Source: Candidatus Tokpelaia sp. JSC188 (GTDB lineage: Bacteria; Pseudomonadota; Alphaproteobacteria; Rhizobiales; Rhizobiaceae). Taken from it: 64,000 nucleotides of DNA. Location: assembly GCA_003331065.1 (NCBI GenBank), contig QENB01000005.1, forward strand, positions 1 through 64,000. Reading direction: 5' to 3'. Under the pieces are notes generated by a model. The model was not told the DNA's origin and searched no databases. It saw nothing but the letters and a program-made list of their open reading frames with translations. The position numbers and the translations under genes are program-made. Shown one piece after another: positions 49,821-59,125 of the stretch. Every line of letters starts with the position of its first letter. Within the stretch, counting starts at the first letter, position 1.

Positions 49821-50783
49821 TTAATCTACCGCTTTGCTGTCAGTGATATTTTGTAAAATGGCAGGAATTTCTATTTCTTGATCTTGTCCTGATGACACTG
49901 AAAACTCTTTCTGATAAATCAGCTTCTTATTTTTAGCTATGGCAATATAATCACCTTCTGCCAATATGATATAAGCATAAGCATTCGCAATCTCTCGAAC
50001 GATATCACCTGAATTGTTTATAATACCCCAACTCGTATCTGCTAGTGCTTCACCACCTTTCTGGCGTACGAGCTTTAATGTTATTTGTGCCGCTCGATGT
50101 TGCATTACTGCTTCTGTTAATTTTCCTGCTTCTACTTTTATATCGGAGCCTATAATGGCGTTTGCTGTGCCGTAATTAGAAACAACATAGTATGTATCTG
50201 CATTCAATCGCACGATGGTATTTGGTTTAATATTCGAGATTATAAGGATCTGTTCCTTGCTTTGATTTGAGTTTGTATAAATTGAAAATTGTAACTGGCT
50301 TTTATTAATCTTTCCATTAGGGAGGATAGCATCAAGTTTTATTCCCCCTGCATTGAGCACTATGTGTTTTAAAAATCTTTTATTGGCTTCTAATGTTATG
50401 CGCTGAGTAGCGCTTGCCTTGCCAAACGCGACGTGAATTAGGTAGTCACCTGCTGCTAATCTGAATTCAACTGAACCACCTTTTGAGTAAGCACTCAGAG
50501 GCAGCTTATCGTTTTTATCAACCTTTAATGAAAAAACACGCCATGCAAGACCGCTTTTTATTGCCGAACTACCCGATGTTAGGTGTGCTTCAAGCTGTAA
50601 AATTGCATTTGTAAAAAGCGGCTGATTTGGTGGAGAAGACAAAGGTTGCATATTTTTTATATCAGAGATTGGAAGTGTTTGCTTTGTCTTAGCAGAAGAA
50701 GAATCTGCTCCAAACAAGATAATTGCTAATAGAAAATAATATAACAAAATATACGACAGACAAAACGAGACTTTCCCAAACAT
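49821..50783 (-). CDS. Exported protein of unknown function
   Basis: A 320-residue protein I do not recognise at family level. The N-terminus has a hydrophobic stretch (about residues 7-26, YILLYYFLLAIILFGADSSS) that looks like a signal peptide or anchor. A Pro/Ser-rich linker (about 35-60) follows. The rest looks like repeated beta-sandwich modules: phrases such as VEFRLAAGDYLIHVAFG, RLNADTYYVVSNYG and IILAEGDYIAIAKNKK recur about every 80-90 residues, each with a 'L.AGDY.I/V' core. This suggests carboxypeptidase-regulatory or Ig-like domains in the periplasm. It lies downstream of erpA on the same strand with a 28-base gap. Confidence 0.75.
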   Translation of the reverse strand: MFGKVSFCLSYILLYYFLLAIILFGADSSSAKTKQTLPISDIKNMQPLSSPPNQPLFTNAILQLEAHLTSGSSAIKSGLAWRVFSLKVDKNDKLPLSAYSKGGSVEFRLAAGDYLIHVAFGKASATQRITLEANKRFLKHIVLNAGGIKLDAILPNGKINKSQLQFSIYTNSNQSKEQILIISNIKPNTIVRLNADTYYVVSNYGTANAIIGSDIKVEAGKLTEAVMQHRAAQITLKLVRQKGGEALADTSWGIINNSGDIVREIANAYAYIILAEGDYIAIAKNKKLIYQKEFSVSSGQDQEIEIPAILQNITDSKAVD

Positions 50784-50811
50784 GATTGATGGATTAACCG
50801 ATCTTTGAATT

Positions 50812-51141
50812 TTATTTCAAAACCGAAAAACTTGTTCCACAACCGCATGATGATAAGGCATTTGGATTTTTAATCTCAAAGGTTTGTCCCATTAAATTGT
50901 CAACAAAATTGATTTCAGCTTTTTCCATAAAAGAGAGTGAGATAGAATCAATTAATACGCATGCACCATTTTTTTCGATGACCAAATCATCATTGCTCTG
51001 CTGCTCGACTAAGTCATATTTATAAGAAAAACCGGCACAACCTCCCCCCTCGACTGAGATACGCAGAGCGCATTTATCCGGTCTAGAAATTAAAATTTCG
51101 GCAATGCGCTTTGCCGCTGAATCAGATAAAATCACAGTCAT
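50812..51141 (-). CDS. erpA: Iron-sulfur cluster insertion protein ErpA (HesB/IscA family)
   Basis: A 109-residue A-type Fe-S carrier that delivers clusters to apoproteins. The three conserved cysteines are in GGGCAGFSYKYDL and in the terminal LSSCGCGTSFSV. The frame is open to 51195, but MTVILSDSAAKRIAEIL at 51141 is the conserved start. Complex I and ETF-QO in this window are plausible clients by general knowledge of the pathway. The gene order erpA (minus) then argS (plus) is found in rhizobia, usually with a dGTPase gene between. Confidence 0.93.
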   Translation of the reverse strand: MTVILSDSAAKRIAEILISRPDKCALRISVEGGGCAGFSYKYDLVEQQSNDDLVIEKNGACVLIDSISLSFMEKAEINFVDNLMGQTFEIKNPNALSSCGCGTSFSVLK

Positions 51142-51662
51142 TGCTAACCGTATAAACTTTCCAAATAGAATATTTCCAAAATTTTGAAATGCCAATTAGA
51201 CAGATCCAAAGAGTCTATAACAATTTTAAAGCTGTAGAAACCATATTTTTCAGCAATCTTAAAGTATATTAAAACAAAAAACATAAGGTACTTAAAGTGG
51301 GTTTGCATTTAAACAAAAATAAATAGAACTTGTAGAAAATGTTAATGAATATGAGCATTGTAGGTACGGGTACGGACCGCAAGCGCTTCATTCAGACCTT
51401 ACTGCAATGCGAACAACTTACGAGCTTTCTCGTTGCCCAAACTTGCTGGAATGTTGTGATGATACTATCATCAGAAATACAATAGCAGCAAATAAGGTGC
51501 ATAAATATTAAATGATAAAGCTTATATGCTTTTTATTTCTGACTTTGCTTTTAAGAGTGACTAATGATTATGCCGTATGCAAAACGCCTGTTTGATCATA
51601 AGGCAGATTTATTCTAATTGCTTAGATGATAATAAATGAGCTAATGAGCTATGGAAATGAAT
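51142..51662. other. Divergent intergenic region between erpA and argS
   Basis: About 520 bases that must hold promoters for both neighbours. A 48-codon ORF at 51339-51485 (begins MLMNMSIVGTGTDRKRFIQT) lies in the least AT-rich part. It has no clear ribosome binding site and no recognised family, and could be a gene remnant. A short hairpin with a T-run (51517-51521 with 51528-51532) follows it. I found no recognisable piece of the dGTPase gene that often sits here in related genomes. Confidence 0.45.
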
Positions 51663-53420
51663 ATGACTATCTTCGCTGAATTCGAAAATCGAATTAAAAA
51701 TATTTTGCAAGATTCTAATATTAAAGAAAAGAATGGGAAGTGCTTAGATCTATCCTGTATTTCTGTAGATGTGCCAAGGGATACATCTCATGGTGATATT
51801 GCAACCAATGCAGCTATGGTTTTAGCTAGAGCTGTCGGTAAAAATCCGCGTAGTCTAGCAGTGCAAATCAGCGCCCTTCTAGGTAATGATAGCGATATTG
51901 CTTCCGTTGAAATTGCCGGGCCGGGTTTTATCAATTTACGCCTGACGGATATTTTTTGGCATACGCGCCTTGCGAATATGATAAAACAAGGCGTAGATTA
52001 TGGACGTTCGAATATTGGTAAAAATGTTAAGGTCAACATTGAATATGTTTCGGCTAATCCAACAGGTCCCCTTCATATTGGTCATTGCCGTGGCGCTGTC
52101 GTTGGTGATGTCTTAGCTAACCTTTTAAATTTTGCTGGCTATGATGTTGTAAAGGAATATTATATTAATGATGCAGGCGGTCAGGTAAAGACTCTCGCTA
52201 GATCTGTGTTTTTGCGTTATCGTGAAGCATTGGGCCAAAACATAGGTACAATTCCTGAAGGCCTCTATCCTGGAGATTATCTTGTGCCCGTTGGCAAAGC
52301 ATTGGTAGATGAATTCGGTGAAGCGCTTTTGAAAATGGATAGAGATAAAGCGCTGTCTATCGCTAGAGTTCGTGCCACTGCTGCAATGATGCGTCTGATT
52401 AGGCGTGATCTAGCAGCACTTAATGTACATCATGATGTTTTTTTTTCAGAACACACACTACATGCCGATCATGGTAAGGCTATTCGTAGCGTGATTGATG
52501 ATTTAACGCTACGCGGTTATATCTACAAAGGCAAATTGCCACCACCGAAAGGGCATTTCTTGGAAGACTGGGAGGAAAGAGATCAGGTATTGCTTCGTTC
52601 GACAGAAGTAGGCGACGATATGGATCGACCCCTGATAAAATCAGACGGTTCTTACACTTATTTTGCTGCTGATCTGGCTTATTTTAAAAATAAGTATGAC
52701 CGTGGTTTTAATGAAATGATTTATGTTCTTGGGGCGGATCATAGCGGTTATGTCAAGCGTTTGGAAGCTATTGCCAAATCTATTTCAGGCGCTAAAGCCA
52801 GGCCGGTAGTGCTTTTATGTCAGCTTGTCAAGTTATACCGTGATGGCAAACTGCTGCATATGGGCAAGCGCACAGGAAATTTTATTACTTTGCGTAATGT
52901 TATTGATGAAGTAGGGTGTGATCCAATTCGCTTTATGATGCTCTATCGTAAATCTGATGCACCGCTAGATTTTGATTTTATAAAGGTAACTGAGCAATCT
53001 AAGGATAATCCAGTTTTTTATGTACAATATGCAAGTGCGCGTTGCCATTCAGTTTTACGGCAAGCATGTGAATCTCTACAGATTAATGAAATATTTCGAG
53101 AGGATATGCTTGAACATATAGGCAGGCTTAGCGATGAAAGTGAGCTAACACTTATCCGAAAGCTTGCCGAATATCCTCGATTAATTGAACAGGCGGCAAT
53201 GCATCAAGAACCTCACCGGCTGATATTTTATCTTTATGAATTAGCCGGTTATTTTCATAGCCATTGGAATAAGGGCCACAAAGATGCTTCTTTACGTTTT
53301 GTCCAGGTTGCAGATAAAGGATTAACGTATGCGCGACTCGGGTTGATACAGGTAATAGCTGATATATTTGCCTCAGGACTTGGCATTATCGGTGTTAAAG
53401 CACCAACAGAAATGCGATAG
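51663..53420 (+). CDS. argS: Arginine--tRNA ligase
   Basis: A 585-residue class I synthetase when started at 51663; in-frame ATGs at 51651, 51657 and 51663 are possible. [15 protein letters not shown] at the last is the usual rhizobial beginning, with GGA 7 bases before it. The N-terminal Add-1 domain is present. The HIGH motif is [20 protein letters not shown]. The KMSKS position is the degenerate [12 protein letters not shown], as common in ArgRS. A C-terminal DALR anticodon-binding domain ([15 protein letters not shown] onward) completes it. Confidence 0.96.
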   Translation: MTIFAEFENRIKNILQDSNIKEKNGKCLDLSCISVDVPRDTSHGDIATNAAMVLARAVGKNPRSLAVQISALLGNDSDIASVEIAGPGFINLRLTDIFWHTRLANMIKQGVDYGRSNIGKNVKVNIEYVSANPTGPLHIGHCRGAVVGDVLANLLNFAGYDVVKEYYINDAGGQVKTLARSVFLRYREALGQNIGTIPEGLYPGDYLVPVGKALVDEFGEALLKMDRDKALSIARVRATAAMMRLIRRDLAALNVHHDVFFSEHTLHADHGKAIRSVIDDLTLRGYIYKGKLPPPKGHFLEDWEERDQVLLRSTEVGDDMDRPLIKSDGSYTYFAADLAYFKNKYDRGFNEMIYVLGADHSGYVKRLEAIAKSISGAKARPVVLLCQLVKLYRDGKLLHMGKRTGNFITLRNVIDEVGCDPIRFMMLYRKSDAPLDFDFIKVTEQSKDNPVFYVQYASARCHSVLRQACESLQINEIFREDMLEHIGRLSDESELTLIRKLAEYPRLIEQAAMHQEPHRLIFYLYELAGYFHSHWNKGHKDASLRFVQVADKGLTYARLGLIQVIADIFASGLGIIGVKAPTEMR

Positions 53421-53630
53421 TAACTCTCTGTTGGACAATTTTTAAGAATCTGCGCAGGTAATAGACTTGTTCTATTAATTGGTCTATTTATGTGATAGAA
53501 GAATGCAAAGTTTTATTAGAATCAGTGGTCTCTATGTTTTATCTGGTGTATTTGCAATATCAATTTATCTATCATATCCTGAGAGATTAAGTTATAAAAT
53601 GAACAGATCGGTCAGCTGGAAAGTAAAATA

Positions 53631-56204
53631 ATGAACTTTGATCGTAAATCCAGTAATTGTGACGACAAAGCGCAAATCAGCCGTGATCCGATCATGGAGC
53701 TTGCAAGACTGTTTAGTGAAAAGCCTGAGAATATTGCTTCTAACGATCGTTGTAAAATTAATTATAGTGAACCGGCGAAATTTCTTCCTCTTAAGAAGGA
53801 TAATGGTGCTTGTAATACAGCAGGATCTGCAGGAGAAGAGAATTTCTCTAATAATATCCTGGAAAATGAAGAGGATTCATTGAGAGGGAAATATTGTAGA
53901 AAGGATGATGGGAATAAAGCTCTACCTTTTTCAAAAGATCGTGGTCTTATTTCATCAGATATTTTTAATATTGGAGATAATGATTTAACTGCTTTAAAAG
54001 ATAATAGCGATGAAGAACTTTGTTCAGTTGAAGATGATTGGTGTGCTGGTTCTTGCCCTTATGAGGGAGGATATAAGGTTACGCAATTTTATTCAGAGAG
54101 AGACGAGGTTCAACAGTGGATGCACGCAGAGTCCAAACAAAGCCATTCAGATATAAAGAATCAGGCGCTTTCTGATATATCTTATAGCAGCGGTGCTATG
54201 GAGAAGCCAACAAATACACATCTTGTAAATGAAACATTTATTGCTGATCAAACTACCCATCCTCATTATGAAAAAGATGAGGCTATTGTGTCTGAGCCTG
54301 CAGTAAATGTATCAAATGAATATGCCATGCATGCGGAAAGTCTCTCCCAAAATGTAAATCAATTGGATCAAATGCGGGCTGACACTTCTGCATCATCATT
54401 GCATGTACAAAGGCCTGCAAATGCAACGTTTGATGATGCATCTTACATACGTGATATGTCAAAACATTTCTTTCTCAGTGCAGAGGAATATGAAACCACC
54501 TCTGATGGAATAAAGGATCATATGACGCAGGAACCTACTAGGGAGGGTTCTTTTCATTTTAGTTATAAAAGTGAACAGGGGCAACAGTTGAGATATAATT
54601 CTTCTGTAGGGCCTGAATCAGGACATCGTTACGGTTATACCGTGCAATATGGAGCTAAAAAATCCTATAAAACTATCCATAATAGCTGTGAACAAAAAAA
54701 CGGTATTGAAGAATGTAGTTCTTGTACTATCGCAGATGAGAAATCTTGTCGTGATGATATTTATTCTGAGACGAAAGAATTTGAGATACCATATCAGGAT
54801 ACTGTTGAAACATTGCCTGATTTTGATACTGCACTAGATGAAACTAGAGTTGAAAAAACTGAAGTATTTGATTTACCTTTAATATATCATGAGGACGAAG
54901 CAGTTGAATTAAGAGGAAGAAATCCCTTTGATCAGGAATTCGCGGATATCTTTCCAGGCGGGGATCGATTAAAAGATCAGGTAGTTTCTGATGCTGAATT
55001 TCGGAATCTAGAAAAGGAATCTTCACAAAAAGCGCAAGGATTTTTTCCACAGAAATGTTCGGGAGATGACTGTGAAGAAAATATAAACCCTGTGTATGAT
55101 TGGGCTTTATCGTCTTCTTTAAGGGATCTTAAAAAATCTAATGTTGAAAAAGTAATCAGTAAAAATAGGCATAGATGGCTTTATAATGGTATAATCGTGA
55201 CGATGCTCTTTGCTTTAGGAACAGGAACCTATATATTTTTTTTCTCCAAGAATGCAGAAGATGCTTTGCCTGTGATCATTCATGCAGAACAGGAAGAGCT
55301 TAAGGTAAAAGCTCAGAATGTAAGTCAGATGCTGGCAAACAGAAACGAGCAGGCAGTTTATAATTTGGTAGAAGGAGATATTCCTAAAAAAAGTCGGCAA
55401 GAAAGTCTTATTGATGAAACAGAAACACCATTGGACATTAGTGAAATAAATAAACGATTACCTCTAGCAACAAAAGACGTTTTAGATCAATCTTTAGTTG
55501 AAATACCTGGGAAAACCACTGCGAATGTACAGAATCCGCCAGTTTCTATTATGTCACAAAAGATTTTCGATCCTGAACGTAAAAACTCTGTTATCTCTAA
55601 ACTGAATCAGGAAGGAAAGTTGCTCAGATCCAAACAATTTCTAGATGACGAGGGAGTAAGTATCACAGGTACTACGGGCCGGGCTAGTATCAATATAAAC
55701 GATATTGCTCTTTCTCAAAACGCTATGCTTGCTGCACAGAAACATCTTCTGCCTACTATAACTAATGACATGGCTAAAAATAGCATGGCTAAAGAGGAAG
55801 GAGATCAGAAAAAATCTTCTTATGCAGTGAATGATTCTGCACAAAAACTTTTTCCACTTCTATCGATTCCAGATAAGCCAGAAGTTTTTACACACATAGA
55901 TGATAATGCTGCCAAACAAGTTTTTGTGCCACACTCTCATGAAGAAACTGATGTAACAGCGGATGATTTTTATATACAAATTTCTTCTCATGCTTCAAAA
56001 GGAGCCGCGCAACAATCTGCTCATGAGGCAAAACAGCATTTTGGTAGTGTTATTAGTAACAACAACATACTAATTGTACCTGCTGATATCCCAGGTCGCG
56101 GTACATACTACCGTGTTCGTATTCCCGTTGGAGATCGTGATGCAGCCTTGAATATGTGTGAACATTATAAACAAGCAGGAGGAAATTGTTTTGTCGGTCA
56201 CTAG
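53631..56204 (+). CDS. Large SPOR-domain membrane protein
   Basis: An 857-residue protein. Residues 1-510 are acidic, polar and apparently disordered, with no recognised domain. A basic patch (KNRHRW) leads into one membrane helix at about 515-538 (WLYNGIIVTMLFALGTGTYIF). A low-complexity periplasmic linker follows. Residues 778-857 form a SPOR domain (DDFYIQISSHASKGAAQQSA, then GRGTYYRVRIPVGDRDAAL). SPOR domains bind denuded glycan strands at division septa. The layout fits a type II membrane protein with cytoplasmic N-terminus. In rhizobia a similar gene follows argS and precedes nagZ-scpA-scpB; those three are absent here. Confidence 0.85.
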   Translation: MNFDRKSSNCDDKAQISRDPIMELARLFSEKPENIASNDRCKINYSEPAKFLPLKKDNGACNTAGSAGEENFSNNILENEEDSLRGKYCRKDDGNKALPFSKDRGLISSDIFNIGDNDLTALKDNSDEELCSVEDDWCAGSCPYEGGYKVTQFYSERDEVQQWMHAESKQSHSDIKNQALSDISYSSGAMEKPTNTHLVNETFIADQTTHPHYEKDEAIVSEPAVNVSNEYAMHAESLSQNVNQLDQMRADTSASSLHVQRPANATFDDASYIRDMSKHFFLSAEEYETTSDGIKDHMTQEPTREGSFHFSYKSEQGQQLRYNSSVGPESGHRYGYTVQYGAKKSYKTIHNSCEQKNGIEECSSCTIADEKSCRDDIYSETKEFEIPYQDTVETLPDFDTALDETRVEKTEVFDLPLIYHEDEAVELRGRNPFDQEFADIFPGGDRLKDQVVSDAEFRNLEKESSQKAQGFFPQKCSGDDCEENINPVYDWALSSSLRDLKKSNVEKVISKNRHRWLYNGIIVTMLFALGTGTYIFFFSKNAEDALPVIIHAEQEELKVKAQNVSQMLANRNEQAVYNLVEGDIPKKSRQESLIDETETPLDISEINKRLPLATKDVLDQSLVEIPGKTTANVQNPPVSIMSQKIFDPERKNSVISKLNQEGKLLRSKQFLDDEGVSITGTTGRASININDIALSQNAMLAAQKHLLPTITNDMAKNSMAKEEGDQKKSSYAVNDSAQKLFPLLSIPDKPEVFTHIDDNAAKQVFVPHSHEETDVTADDFYIQISSHASKGAAQQSAHEAKQHFGSVISNNNILIVPADIPGRGTYYRVRIPVGDRDAALNMCEHYKQAGGNCFVGH

Positions 56205-56316
56205 GTATTCCCTCCTCTATTATTGATTATGAGTTATTCTACTGGCAGCTTTACTGTTTACCGTTGAGGAAAGGTTATTTAAAATCGGATCTGTCAGAAA
56301 GAGGCGTGGGTGAGCT

Positions 56317-56763
56317 TTATTTACAATTTTTAAGCCAAATGTCATAAATGGGATGCTCAACAGCATTCAAGCCTGGGCTATCAGCAAATACCCAACCAGT
56401 AAAGATACGTTGAATTTTCTGATCAAGAGTGATTTCATTGACTTCAACGAAGCCGTCGACTCGTGCAGCTTCATCTTTAGAACTTGTGTAACAAACACGA
56501 GGTGTAACTTTCAGTGTACCAAATTGATACGTCTCATTGATATAAATATCAAAAGTGACCATCCGTCCGGTGATTTTATCAAGGCCTAAAAAAGTTGCGA
56601 CAGAATTCCTAACACGCTCAGCTTGCGCAGGCATGACAAAAATTGCAATACTAATTCCTGCTAAACAGATGATCATCAAATGAAACAAACGCAGATAAGA
56701 AAAAAGAAAAATCATCTTTCCTAATACCAATTTACTCATTCGTAGCACAGGCCCCCATATCAC
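56317..56763 (-). CDS. DUF2155 domain exported protein
   Basis: 148 residues with an N-terminal hydrophobic signal region ending near MPAQA (about residue 48), then the DUF2155 core: FLGLDKITGRMVTFDIYINE, FGTLKVTPRVCYTS and IFTGWVFADSPGLNAVEHPIYDIWLKNC. Two conserved Cys may form a disulfide. The start is uncertain; shorter starts at later Met codons would give a tighter signal peptide. The function of the family is unknown. In rhizobia it sits next to the NDUFA12 gene, as here (gap 42 bases). Confidence 0.88.
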   Translation of the reverse strand: MIWGPVLRMSKLVLGKMIFLFSYLRLFHLMIICLAGISIAIFVMPAQAERVRNSVATFLGLDKITGRMVTFDIYINETYQFGTLKVTPRVCYTSSKDEAARVDGFVEVNEITLDQKIQRIFTGWVFADSPGLNAVEHPIYDIWLKNCK

Positions 56764-56805
56764 AAAATCGGGACAGCATAAATGAATTAAGACAATACAA
56801 TTTTT

Positions 56806-57204
56806 TTAATTTTCTGGCAACCAAGCATCATAATCACCTGTTACGCAAGGGCGCTTTCCACTATGGGAAATCGAGCCTCCAGGAGTATAAGCCGCATTTG
56901 ATGCAGTCAAATTCTGTTGATACGGCTTTTCCCATTTATAAGGCTTGTAATTTTCCTGGGAAGGTAGCGTATCAGTACGATGATGAATCCAACCATGCCA
57001 CCCAGGTGGAATCATTGAGGCTTCGGAATAGTGCTTATAGATCACCCATCGACGTGGATTGCCATCTTTATCAGTGCTGCCCTCATAATAAATATTACCA
57101 AATTGGTCTTCTCCAACGCATTTACCATTGCACCATGTGAAAAAGCGTGTACCAATCGTGCTGCCATTCCACCATGTAAAAAACTGTTTCCAAAAACGGA
57201 GCAT
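56806..57204 (-). CDS. NADH:ubiquinone oxidoreductase accessory subunit, NDUFA12 (17.2 kDa) family
   Basis: A 132-residue homologue of the mitochondrial complex I subunit NDUFA12/B17.2. Hallmarks are FFTWWNGSTIGTRFFTW, GEDQFGNIYYEG, the RRWVIYKHYSEASMIPPGWHGWIHH core (here RRWVIYKHYSEAS and PPGWHGWIHH) and the final DYDAWLPE. In alphaproteobacteria such as Paracoccus, NDUFA12, NDUFS4 and NDUFS6 homologues are true complex I subunits. It therefore belongs functionally with the nuo operon at 9057-23834, though encoded elsewhere. Confidence 0.95.
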   Translation of the reverse strand: MLRFWKQFFTWWNGSTIGTRFFTWCNGKCVGEDQFGNIYYEGSTDKDGNPRRWVIYKHYSEASMIPPGWHGWIHHRTDTLPSQENYKPYKWEKPYQQNLTASNAAYTPGGSISHSGKRPCVTGDYDAWLPEN

Positions 57205-57344
57205 TACTTGCCTTTCTCACGAATCATCTGATTTCGGATTAAGATAATTGAAATTACTATCCCCTTATGATTTACCTAATCAGGTATCTCCTCAAAATTA
57301 TACGTCTTCCTTGTTTTCTAGAAAAATCAATACACTTCTGTACA

Positions 57345-58871
57345 TCATCCTATGTTACTATGCATCGAATCGTATAATAAGTTCAATTTCTTTTTAACAA
57401 GAACGTTGACAATCCGTGGATTGGCTTTGCCATTTGTTGCTTTTATAACCTGTCCAACAAACCAATCAGCAATTGTTGGTTTTTCTCCGATCTGTGCAAC
57501 TTCATTCTGGTTAGTAGCAAGAATTTCATCTACAATTTTTTCAATCGCATTTATGTCCGTGATTTGTTTCATCTCACGTTGATCAATAATTTCAACTGGA
57601 TTACCACCCTCATTCCAAACTATTTCAAACAGCTCCTTAGCAATTTTACTTGAAATTGTACCTTGTTTGATAAGGTCGATAATAGAACCAAGCTGTTCTG
57701 GTGAAACCGGCGTTTCCTCTATACTAAGTTTAGCTTTATTCAAGGCACCGAGAAGATCATTAATAACCCAGTTGGCTACAGTTTTACCATCACGACCATC
57801 GGCAATCACTTCAAAATAGTCAGCGATTGCTTTTTCTGTTACAATAACGGAAGCATCATAAATTGTCAGACCATCTTCTGCAATAAAACGTTTTTTCTTG
57901 TCATCTGGCAATTCTGGAAGAGCATTTTTCAAACCATCAACAAGAGATTGTTCAAATTCAAGCGGCAAAAGATCAGGGTCCGGAAAATAGCGGTAATCAT
58001 GCACCTCTTCTTTTGATCTCATAGAATAGGTTTTACCTTGTTCTGCATTAAACAGGCGGGTTTCTTGATCAATTATTCCACCATTCTCCAGAATAGCAAT
58101 CTGCCGGCGGGTTTCATAATCAATCGCCTGTCCAATAAATCGAATCGAATTGACGTTTTTGATTTCGCAGCGGGTTCCAAAAGATTCTCCTGGTCGGCGA
58201 ATAGAAACATTGATATCGGCTCGCATAGAGCCTTCATCCATATTGCCATTACAGGTGCCTAGATAACGAACAATACTGCGCAACTTTGTTAAATAAGCTT
58301 TAGCTTCATCAGCTGAGCGCATATCTGGTTTTGAAACAATTTCCATCAGTGCAATACCAGAACGGTTGAAATCGACATGAGACATGCTTGAATGCTGATC
58401 GTGTATGGATTTACCGGCGTCTTGCTCCAGATGCAAGCGCTCGATACCGATTTCAATATCTTCAAATTGACCATCTTTATCGGGCCCGATAGAAATGGTT
58501 ATTTTCCCCTCGCCTACGATGGGTTTCTGAAACTGTGAGATTTGATAACCTTGCGGTAGATCAGGATAAAAATAATTCTTTCGCTCAAAAACGGATTTCA
58601 GATTGATACGCGCATTAAGGCCAAGACCTGTTTTGATTGCTTGGTGTACACATTCCCGATTGATAACCGGCAGCGTACCAGGCATTGCTGCATCTACAAG
58701 TGAAACATTGCTATTCGCCTGTGCTCCAAAAGTAGTTGAAGCTCCTGAGAACAGCTTTGATTTAGAAGTTATTTGAGCATGCACCTCCATACCGATAACA
58801 ACTTCCCAATAGCCGCTTACACCAGGAATTAAGCGTTTTTGGTCAAAAATGCGTTTATCAATGATAGTCAT
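57345..58871 (-). CDS. gatB: Asp-tRNA(Asn)/Glu-tRNA(Gln) amidotransferase subunit B
   Basis: A 508-residue subunit that binds the misacylated tRNA and, in GatCAB, converts Glu-tRNA(Gln) and Asp-tRNA(Asn) to the correct forms. [22 protein letters not shown], the segment with [39 protein letters not shown], the zinc-region and [17 protein letters not shown] are typical. The C-terminal helical and YqeY-like tail is complete ([16 protein letters not shown]). gatA and gatC are not adjacent, which is common in rhizobia. Confidence 0.96.
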   Translation of the reverse strand: MTIIDKRIFDQKRLIPGVSGYWEVVIGMEVHAQITSKSKLFSGASTTFGAQANSNVSLVDAAMPGTLPVINRECVHQAIKTGLGLNARINLKSVFERKNYFYPDLPQGYQISQFQKPIVGEGKITISIGPDKDGQFEDIEIGIERLHLEQDAGKSIHDQHSSMSHVDFNRSGIALMEIVSKPDMRSADEAKAYLTKLRSIVRYLGTCNGNMDEGSMRADINVSIRRPGESFGTRCEIKNVNSIRFIGQAIDYETRRQIAILENGGIIDQETRLFNAEQGKTYSMRSKEEVHDYRYFPDPDLLPLEFEQSLVDGLKNALPELPDDKKKRFIAEDGLTIYDASVIVTEKAIADYFEVIADGRDGKTVANWVINDLLGALNKAKLSIEETPVSPEQLGSIIDLIKQGTISSKIAKELFEIVWNEGGNPVEIIDQREMKQITDINAIEKIVDEILATNQNEVAQIGEKPTIADWFVGQVIKATNGKANPRIVNVLVKKKLNLLYDSMHSNIG

Positions 58872-59125
58872 TGCCTATCCATCATATCTGTAGATGCTTC
58901 AAAATAATTCCATTGGCTAATTCAAAATGAATCTTAGTTCAAGGGTCTTCATTGCAAATGATGAACAAAGATTCTATTAGAAAGTAGGTTAAAATATAAC
59001 GCGAAACAATAAAACATTTCTTCATCCACTTGTGATAATAGTTTTCTAGCATCAAAATGATGCCAATGAGATTATTCTCTGAATATGGAAAGAGGTATTA
59101 TACAAATAGCCATTTATTCACATGT
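58872..59125. other. Intergenic region between thrS and gatB
   Basis: About 250 AT-rich bases between two minus-strand genes. I see no ORF, RNA gene or clear terminator. It should contain the gatB promoter. Confidence 0.4.
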
